Positions 6,411 through 9,612 of a stretch of 9,612 bases of DNA are shown one piece after another. How positions within the stretch are numbered: position 1 is the stretch's first letter; each line of letters starts with the position of its first letter. A program made the translations under genes and the position numbers. The notes below the pieces were generated by a model. The model did no database searches. It was not told the origin of the DNA and saw nothing but the letters and a program-made list of their open reading frames with translations. The stretch spans positions 1,656-11,267 of the forward strand of contig DBEB01000021.1 of the NCBI GenBank assembly GCA_002293855.1. The letters run 5' to 3'. This DNA is from Candidatus Falkowbacteria bacterium UBA917 (lineage in GTDB: Bacteria > Patescibacteriota > Patescibacteriia > Patescibacteriales > Patescibacteriaceae).

Positions 6411-6460
6411 GCAGTACACCCCTCAGGGCTAAAGCCCAGCTCCCCTTAGTAAGGGGAGCA
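6411..6460. repeat. Double-hairpin intergenic element (REP-like), single copy in window
   Basis: Two hairpins lie side by side just past the efp stop. The first is GGGCT-AA-AGCCC (6426-6437). The second is GCTCCCCTT (6439-6447) with AAGGGGAGC (6451-6459), 9 bp around AGT. ACACCCCTC (6417-6424) precedes them, and its CCCCT could pair alternatively with the AGGGG of the second arm. Neither hairpin has a T tract. The pattern looks like the short GC-rich interspersed repeats seen between convergent genes in many bacteria. Only one copy is visible here, so repetition is inferred. Confidence 0.5.
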
Positions 6461-6463
6461 AAT

Positions 6464-7021
6464 TTAAGCGCGTTCGACGTATTCGCCGCTGTCAGTATTG
6501 ATACGGATAATGTCGCCGGATTCGATAAACATCGGGACTTGGAGTTCAGCGCCAGTTTCCAGCTCAACAGTCTTCATGACGTTGCCGGCTGAATTGCCAC
6601 GGACACCCGGAGGGGCCATAGTGACGAGTAGATCAACCTTGATCGGTAGCTTCATACCCATGGGCTTGTCTTGGAAGTAGAGGACATCAACTTCGGTTTC
6701 TTCTTTGAGGAACTTAAGTTGCTCTGCGATTAATTCGAGGCTGATGCTGATTTGTTCGTAACTAGTATTATCCATCAAGTAAGCGTCGTGAGCGTCTTTG
6801 TAGAGGTAATTAGCCTTGCGGTATTCGACATCAGCTTCTTCAGCGTGGTCGTTACCTTGCCAAGTACGTTCCATGACGTTGCCTGAAATGATATTTTTTA
6901 GTTTGGTTTTGAGGACGGCACCACCGCGACCCATTTTGTGATGGTCAGCTTTGATGACGACATAAGGCTCGGTATTGATCAAGAGGATCTTGCCGATTTT
7001 GATTTCAGTCAGGCCTAACAT
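6464..7021 (-). CDS. efp: Translation elongation factor P
   Basis: EF-P binds between the P and E sites of ribosomes stalled on proline runs and promotes peptide bond formation. The 185-residue length and three-domain layout are standard. The N-terminal KOW-like domain starts 'EIKIGKILLINTEPYVVIK'. The middle OB domain carries 'MERTWQGNDHAEEADVE' and the tract to DVLYF. The C-terminal OB domain has VTMAPPGVRGNSAGNV and ends DSGEYVERA. The tip loop reads HHKMGRGGAV, so the residue aligned with the modified Lys of E. coli (Lys34) and Bacillus (Lys32) is Arg32. The usual Pro before Gly is Met. The ATG lies three bases after the rpsR stop and has no Shine-Dalgarno, so the gene is the last cistron of the rpsF operon and is likely translated by coupling. 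Confidence 0.97.
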   Translation of the reverse strand: MLGLTEIKIGKILLINTEPYVVIKADHHKMGRGGAVLKTKLKNIISGNVMERTWQGNDHAEEADVEYRKANYLYKDAHDAYLMDNTSYEQISISLELIAEQLKFLKEETEVDVLYFQDKPMGMKLPIKVDLLVTMAPPGVRGNSAGNVMKTVELETGAELQVPMFIESGDIIRINTDSGEYVERA

Positions 7022-7024
7022 AGC

Positions 7025-7249
7025 TTAGCGGTTAGTGAAGAGCAGGAGTGCCATGATGCGAGCACGCTTAACAGCGTTAGCTAGATCACGTTGGTGGCCA
7101 GCGCAAACACCAGTGCGGCGCTTAGGCAAAATCTGACCATAGAAGTTGGTGAACTTCTTGAGGCTGTCAGTGTCTTTGTAGTCGATGTCTAACCACTGAT
7201 TCTGACAGAACCAGCAGCTCTTGGTGGCTTTGATAACTTGATTAGTCAT
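7025..7249 (-). CDS. rpsR: 30S ribosomal protein S18
   Basis: S18 binds with S6 to the platform of the 30S subunit. The 74-residue protein is of usual length. It keeps the family landmarks: DYKDTDSLKKFTNFYGQILPKRRTG split over residues 23-47, then 'HQRDLANAVKRARIMALL' near the end. It is the zinc-binding form, with four possible ligands: Cys12 and Cys15 (CWFC), Cys49 and His52 (CAGH). The start ATG has no Shine-Dalgarno; ten bases (7250-7259) separate it from the ssb stop. The order rpsF-ssb-rpsR is the classic bacterial operon, which supports the call. Confidence 0.97.
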   Translation of the reverse strand: MTNQVIKATKSCWFCQNQWLDIDYKDTDSLKKFTNFYGQILPKRRTGVCAGHQRDLANAVKRARIMALLLFTNR

Positions 7250-7259
7250 AAATTAATTT

Positions 7260-7721
7260 TTAGAAGGGAATATTTTCCACGCTGATTTCTTCATCGTGGT
7301 TAGAATTATTAGCGGACATGTTGTCGTAAACAATCTCATTGTTATCTCGTGGATTAGTTGGGGCTTGGTAGCTAGAGTTAGCGCCACCCTGACCACGGCC
7401 ATCGAGCATAATCATGTTTTCGGCGACGATTTCGGTGGTGTAACGCTTGAGGCCATCTTTGCCTTGCCAATCACGAGTTTGGAGTCGTCCCTCAACATAG
7501 ACTTTGGAGCCTTTTTTGAGATAACGAGCACAAATGTCAGCGAGGTTTTTCCAAGCGACAATGTTATGGAATTCAACTTTTTCCTGTTTTTGACCACTGG
7601 CGTCTTTCCAGACCATGTTGGTGGCGACTGAGAAGCTTGCCACTTGCATACCGGAGCCGGTTTGTCTAATTTCGGGATCCTTAGTTAGGTTACCGATAAT
7701 CATGGCTTTGTTGAGATTCAT
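7260..7721 (-). CDS. ssb: Single-stranded DNA-binding protein
   Basis: SSB coats single-stranded DNA and recruits replication and repair proteins through its C-terminal tip. The 153-residue protein begins MNLNKAMIIGNLTKDPEIR, the standard OB-fold start. It continues with 'ASFSVATNMVWKD' and 'EFHNIVAWKNLADICARYL', then GSKVYVEGRLQTRDWQ, to about residue 110. A flexible Gly/Asn/Gln-rich linker follows. The tail is acidic and ends ENIPF, a mild variant of the usual DDIPF tip. It sits between rpsF and rpsR as in most bacteria, so its supply is tied to ribosomal protein expression. No Shine-Dalgarno precedes the ATG. Confidence 0.97.
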   Translation of the reverse strand: MNLNKAMIIGNLTKDPEIRQTGSGMQVASFSVATNMVWKDASGQKQEKVEFHNIVAWKNLADICARYLKKGSKVYVEGRLQTRDWQGKDGLKRYTTEIVAENMIMLDGRGQGGANSSYQAPTNPRDNNEIVYDNMSANNSNHDEEISVENIPF

Positions 7722-7747
7722 ATGATTGCTTTAATGTTTAATTAGGC

Positions 7748-8275
7748 TTAGAGCAAATTGTCAGTGTCGATGATTTGATCTAACTTGTTATCCAAGTCAC
7801 TTAATTCAACTTTGGTTTCAGCTGCTTTGTCGGCGGCTTTGGCCTTGGGAGCTTCAGCGGCCTTGTCCTCTGAGCTAGTTTCGACAACTGGTGCTAGAGC
7901 GGCTTGCTTCTCAGCAATCTTGGCCTTGAGGGTTTCGATAGCTTTGAGTTCTTCTTCGGTCCTGAGCTTGGTCTTTAAGATCTGGTGACGAAGGATTTCG
8001 CTGGACAAACGGAGAGTGTTGTCGATGAACTTGGTTTTGCTTGGTTCGAGGTTAAACTCCAAGAGGTGGTAGTAACCGTGGTAGAAGCCTTTGATAGCGT
8101 AGGCGAGACGCTTTTTGCCCCAGTCATTGCTCAAGGTAATAGTACCGCCTTGATCGGTGATGAGCTTGGTGACGCGGTCTTTGATCGGGTCGAGCTCGTT
8201 TTCGCTGAACTTATTGGAAATAATATACAGCAACTCATAATGGACTTGTCCGTCCGGAATGGTAGTTTTTTCCAT
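7748..8275 (-). CDS. rpsF: 30S ribosomal protein S6 with long C-terminal extension
   Basis: S6 pairs with S18 on the 30S platform. The S6 fold occupies about residues 11-105: HYELLYIIS, then 'VTKLITDQGGTITLSNDWGK', KRLAYAIKGFYHGYYHLLEF, and 'LSSEILRHQILKT' at the end. The protein has 175 residues, about 70 more than the common S6. The extra part is a charged helix (EEELKAIETLKAKIAEKQAAL), an Ala/Lys/Glu-rich low-complexity stretch (about 128-155), and a terminal Leu-Asp patterned segment (VELSDLDNKLDQIIDTDNLL). Extended S6 tails occur in several bacterial groups; to my knowledge they are frequent in Patescibacteria. The gene heads the operon and lies 20 bases after the T tract of a leader terminator, so read-through probably controls it. 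The ATG has no Shine-Dalgarno. Confidence 0.95.
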   Translation of the reverse strand: MEKTTIPDGQVHYELLYIISNKFSENELDPIKDRVTKLITDQGGTITLSNDWGKKRLAYAIKGFYHGYYHLLEFNLEPSKTKFIDNTLRLSSEILRHQILKTKLRTEEELKAIETLKAKIAEKQAALAPVVETSSEDKAAEAPKAKAADKAAETKVELSDLDNKLDQIIDTDNLL

Positions 8276-8295
8276 AATTTGTGTTGTTAATAAAT

Positions 8296-8344
8296 AAAAA
8301 AAAACCTCCCGATATTCCCTAGCATTAGCCCATTCGGCAGGTTT
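8296..8344 (-). terminator. Intrinsic terminator in the rpsF leader (attenuator)
   Basis: On the minus strand AAACCT (8344-8339) pairs with AGGTTT (8307-8302). After a G-G mismatch, CCGA (8337-8334) pairs with TCGG (8312-8309). The loop is 21 nt. A run of T follows the stem (8301-8296, extending the 3' arm's own T). It stands between the operon promoter and rpsF, so it must be bypassed for expression. Confidence 0.75.
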
Positions 8345-8410
8345 GGAGAATACCTTTAACGCTATCTGGTAGCGCTTTTAGCTCACAAGGAGCTAAAGAT
8401 GGAAAAGGTT
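8302..8410 (-). promoter_or_regulatory. Structured 5' leader of the rpsF-ssb-rpsR-efp operon, candidate switch
   Basis: The minus-strand RNA can fold as a three-way junction followed by the attenuator hairpin. P1 pairs ACCUUU (8409-8404) with AAAGGU (8357-8352). P2 is an 8-bp hairpin (8397-8390 with 8384-8377, loop CUUGU). P3 is a 7-bp hairpin (8376-8370 with 8364-8358, loop CCAGA). P2 abuts P3 and P3 abuts P1 with no free bases; only UCCAUC lies between P1 and P2. The segment 8354-8345, which includes the P1 3' strand, can instead pair with 8319-8311 over 9 bp with one bulged U. That pairing excludes both P1 and the terminator, as expected of an antiterminator. S6:S18 autoregulation is one possible trigger: a CCG lies at 8337-8335, and the known S6:S18 mRNA motif presents CCG in a bulge. 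I could not match the leader to a named riboswitch. Confidence 0.6.
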
Positions 8411-8425
8411 TAAGTTGTTGAAATT

Positions 8426-8454
8426 ACCCTAACATAGGCTTAAAAATCAGTCAA
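8426..8454 (-). promoter_or_regulatory. Promoter of the rpsF operon
   Basis: Read on the minus strand: TTGACT (8449-8454), 17-bp spacer, extended TG-T, and TAGGGT (8426-8431). Start would be near 8419, giving a leader of about 140 nt. The 11 bases TATGTTAGGGT match the box upstream of the methylase gene (TATGTTAGGCT, 8827-8837) at all but one position. Confidence 0.6.
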
Positions 8455-8467
8455 GACAGACTATCTA

Positions 8468-8496
8468 TTGACAAAAATGGCTAAATATGATATAAT
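8468..8496 (+). promoter_or_regulatory. Perfect consensus sigma-70 promoter of the 84-aa gene
   Basis: TTGACA (8468-8473), exactly 17 bp, extended TG-A (8488-8490), and TATAAT (8491-8496) match consensus at every position. It should be one of the strongest promoters in this stretch. Start would be near 8503, leaving a leader of about 38 nt. Confidence 0.9.
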
Positions 8497-8506
8497 TATG
8501 ATTATA

Positions 8507-8516
8507 AACAATTGTT
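8507..8516. promoter_or_regulatory. 10-bp palindrome at the start of the 84-aa gene's transcript
   Basis: AACAATTGTT is a perfect palindrome a few bases past the predicted start. TATAAT (8491-8496) and ATTATA (8501-8506) also form an inverted repeat that includes the -10 box. Either could be a repressor site; AT-rich chance is the alternative. Confidence 0.35.
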
Positions 8517-8540
8517 CATTAAATATTTAGGGGAACTGAG

Positions 8541-8795
8541 ATGCAAGTAAGTCATGCTACGGCAAAGAGCCAAATTAAGATTTTTTCGGAAATTCAGGTC
8601 AATGAGGTTTTTATGAATCAGCTTTTTAGGAGTCCTTTCCTTTTTGGAGCTCAGTACGATCGACTCATGACCAAATATGAATCAGCGAACGAAGCTCTGT
8701 ACCAATCGATTGATTGGGAAAATTTGGACTATACAGATGATTTGATTCGTTATGCAGGCGGTTTTAGATCGTCATTCAATAGCCATCCTCGATAG
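8541..8795 (+). CDS. Orphan small protein of unknown function, 84 aa
   Basis: I do not recognise this protein. It is soluble in appearance, with no signal peptide or membrane segment. It is rich in aromatic residues (FMNQLFRSPFLFGAQYD; ALYQSIDWENLDYTDD) and ends in a basic, Ser-rich tail (RSSFNSHPR). A helical, partly amphipathic small protein is the most that can be said. The case for a real gene is strong. It has a perfect consensus promoter, an AGGGGA ribosome site (8529-8534) six bases before the ATG, which is rare here, and a terminator at its end. The last four codons and the TAG stop lie within that terminator hairpin, so the transcript is a compact single-gene unit of about 300 nt. 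It diverges from the rpsF operon. Its promoter is nearly the same as that of the other orphan gene at 804-1367. Confidence 0.75.
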   Translation: MQVSHATAKSQIKIFSEIQVNEVFMNQLFRSPFLFGAQYDRLMTKYESANEALYQSIDWENLDYTDDLIRYAGGFRSSFNSHPR

Positions 8796-8807
8796 GGTGG
8801 CTTTTTT
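8781..8807 (+). terminator. Intrinsic terminator overlapping the 84-aa gene's stop
   Basis: AGCCATCCT (8781-8789) pairs with AGGGTGGCT (8794-8802) over 9 bp, with one T-G wobble, around CGAT. Six T (8802-8807) follow. The TAG stop (8793-8795) is within the loop and 3' arm, so ribosomes ending translation would overlap the hairpin. Confidence 0.9.
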
Positions 8808-8808
8808 A

Positions 8809-8837
8809 TTGGAATTTTTAAAATGATATGTTAGGCT
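8809..8837 (+). promoter_or_regulatory. Promoter of the RNA methyltransferase gene
   Basis: TTGGAA (8809-8814), 17-bp spacer, extended TG-T, and TAGGCT (8832-8837). It begins right after the T tract of the preceding terminator. The -10 box ends only seven bases before the ATG at 8845, so the mRNA would be leaderless or nearly so. Confidence 0.5.
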
Positions 8838-8844
8838 AGGGGAT

Positions 8845-9612
8845 ATGAAATATTTTTTTGTTTTAGGGAATCATCCGGAGTTATCGGTGGCAGAAATTTT
8901 TGGCGTACTTGGCGAGAGGGTCAAATATTTGAGTTTTGCTTCAGGAGCTTTGGTGATTGAGACTGCTGATCTAGATTTGATAGCTTTGAACAAGCGATTA
9001 GGTGGGACGATTAAGATGGGTGAGGTTTTAGGCCTAGTACCGGACTTAGCCGATCGCAATATCAAAGAACCGATTAAAAATATCTTGGCAATGGCGACGA
9101 AGCCGTTGTTTGGTATTTCACTCTACGGTGCTCGTCATGAATTTTTGAAATTAGCTTTGACTTTGAAAAAGGAACTCAAGATTGCTGAGCGGAGTCCACG
9201 TTATGTAACTAGTCGTGAGAAAGTTTTGTCGAGTGTGGTGGTAGAGCAGAATAAGCTGACTAGTGGTGGGACAGAGATTGTATTGATCAAGACTCACAAT
9301 GGTTATTGGCTCGGCAAGACAAGTGTGGTGCAGGATTTTAAAAATTTGTCAGCTCGTGATTATGGTCGGCCGGCTCGAGATGATGCTAGCGGGATGCTAC
9401 CTCCGAAGCTGGCTCAAATGATGATTAATCTCGCTTGCGCGGATTTGAAAAAAAAGTTGCTCGATCCATTTTGTGGGTCTGGCACCATCATTGGCGAGGC
9501 GGTTTTGATGGGTTATACAAAATTAATTGGGACGGATTTGTCGGAGAAGGCAGTGATTGATTCTCAATCCAATCTGCAATTTATAATTTCAAATTTTCAA
9601 AAAATTTCAAAA
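8845..9612 (+). CDS. Trm11/TrmG10-type RNA guanine-N2 methyltransferase, 3' end outside window
   Basis: This family methylates the N2 of guanosine in tRNA using S-adenosylmethionine. The frame is open to the window edge; 256 residues are visible. The start MKYFFVLGNHPELSVAEI is typical of Trm11-like proteins. The middle (about 60-165) fits a THUMP-type RNA-binding region. Then comes the family signature RDYGRPARDDASGMLPPKLA (171-190) and SAM-binding motif I DPFCGSGT (207-214), with the next acidic ribose contact likely Asp231 in GTDLS. The catalytic NPPY-type motif would lie beyond the edge, so activity cannot be checked. The UPF0020/RlmK-L group is an alternative, but the N-terminus and the RDYGRPARDD block favour Trm11. 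The last 30 bases become very AT-rich with repeated TTTCAAA. The preceding terminator isolates it from the 84-aa gene. Confidence 0.85.
   Translation, partial: MKYFFVLGNHPELSVAEIFGVLGERVKYLSFASGALVIETADLDLIALNKRLGGTIKMGEVLGLVPDLADRNIKEPIKNILAMATKPLFGISLYGARHEFLKLALTLKKELKIAERSPRYVTSREKVLSSVVVEQNKLTSGGTEIVLIKTHNGYWLGKTSVVQDFKNLSARDYGRPARDDASGMLPPKLAQMMINLACADLKKKLLDPFCGSGTIIGEAVLMGYTKLIGTDLSEKAVIDSQSNLQFIISNFQKISK

Noticed and set aside
6426..6459. The double hairpin as the main terminator of the rpsF-efp operon
   Set aside because: Neither hairpin is followed by a T tract on either strand, while the 16-bp hairpin at 6361-6396 has one in both directions.
7296..8290. Long plus-strand open frames opposite ssb and rpsF (7296-7631, 7785-7988, 7985-8290)
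   Set aside because: They are antisense shadows of conserved genes, their translations look like no protein family, and none has a promoter or ribosome site.
8302..8410. The rpsF leader as a purine riboswitch, T-box, SRP RNA or 6S RNA
   Set aside because: The three-way junction has zero-length J2-3 and J3-1 and small loops unlike the purine class. There is no T-box sequence, no SRP GGAA-type apical domain, and it is too short for 6S.
2700..9263. ACTAGT as a genome-wide signal motif
   Set aside because: It appears about seven times, but most copies are Thr-Ser codons or random positions inside genes, so only the symmetric pair at recA is reported.
1..9612. tRNA, rRNA, CRISPR array, transposase, toxin-antitoxin pair or phage genes
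   Set aside because: I looked for tRNA-like cloverleaves, regular direct repeats and typical protein motifs on both strands and saw none. The two orphan genes are single, not paired, so a toxin-antitoxin call is unsupported.

Overview
The window looks like chromosomal DNA from a reduced-genome bacterium, most likely a member of the Patescibacteria (Candidate Phyla Radiation). This is inferred from gene content and style, not from a marker phylogeny. The pointers are: ribosomal protein S6 with a long Ala/Lys/Glu tail; an orphan family 1 solute-binding protein paired with a RodZ-like protein next to recA; efp directly attached to an rpsF-ssb-rpsR operon; few Shine-Dalgarno sequences; and several genes whose -10 box lies so close to the ATG that the mRNA should be leaderless. 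Twelve protein genes are supported, two of them cut by the window edges. No rRNA, tRNA, CRISPR array, transposase or phage gene is visible.

Layout. Positions 1-738 hold the 3' end of pnp (+), closed by a terminator. An orphan 187-codon gene (804-1367, -) faces it. It is transcribed divergently from comM (1502-3022, +), and their -35 boxes overlap. A solute-binding lipoprotein gene (3091-4488, +) is followed one base later by a RodZ-like membrane gene (4490-5170, +). recA (5236-6336, +) has its own promoter and ends at a 16-bp hairpin terminator that works in both directions. Next come a double-hairpin intergenic repeat and the minus-strand operon rpsF-ssb-rpsR-efp (8275 down to 6464). That operon has a structured leader of about 140 nt ending in an intrinsic terminator. 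Divergent from it, an orphan 84-codon gene (8541-8795, +) has a perfect consensus promoter and a stop codon inside its own terminator hairpin. The window ends inside a Trm11-type RNA methyltransferase gene (8845 onward, +).

How the genes work together. Most are housekeeping: RNA turnover (pnp), DNA recombination and uptake (comM, recA, ssb), translation (rpsF, rpsR, efp, the RNA methylase) and envelope (solute-binding protein, RodZ-like). The most interesting material is regulatory. The rpsF leader can fold as a three-way junction plus terminator, and the 3' strand of its closing stem can instead form an antiterminator. The two orphan genes, 7 kb apart and on opposite strands, have nearly identical strong promoters, which suggests a shared expression programme.
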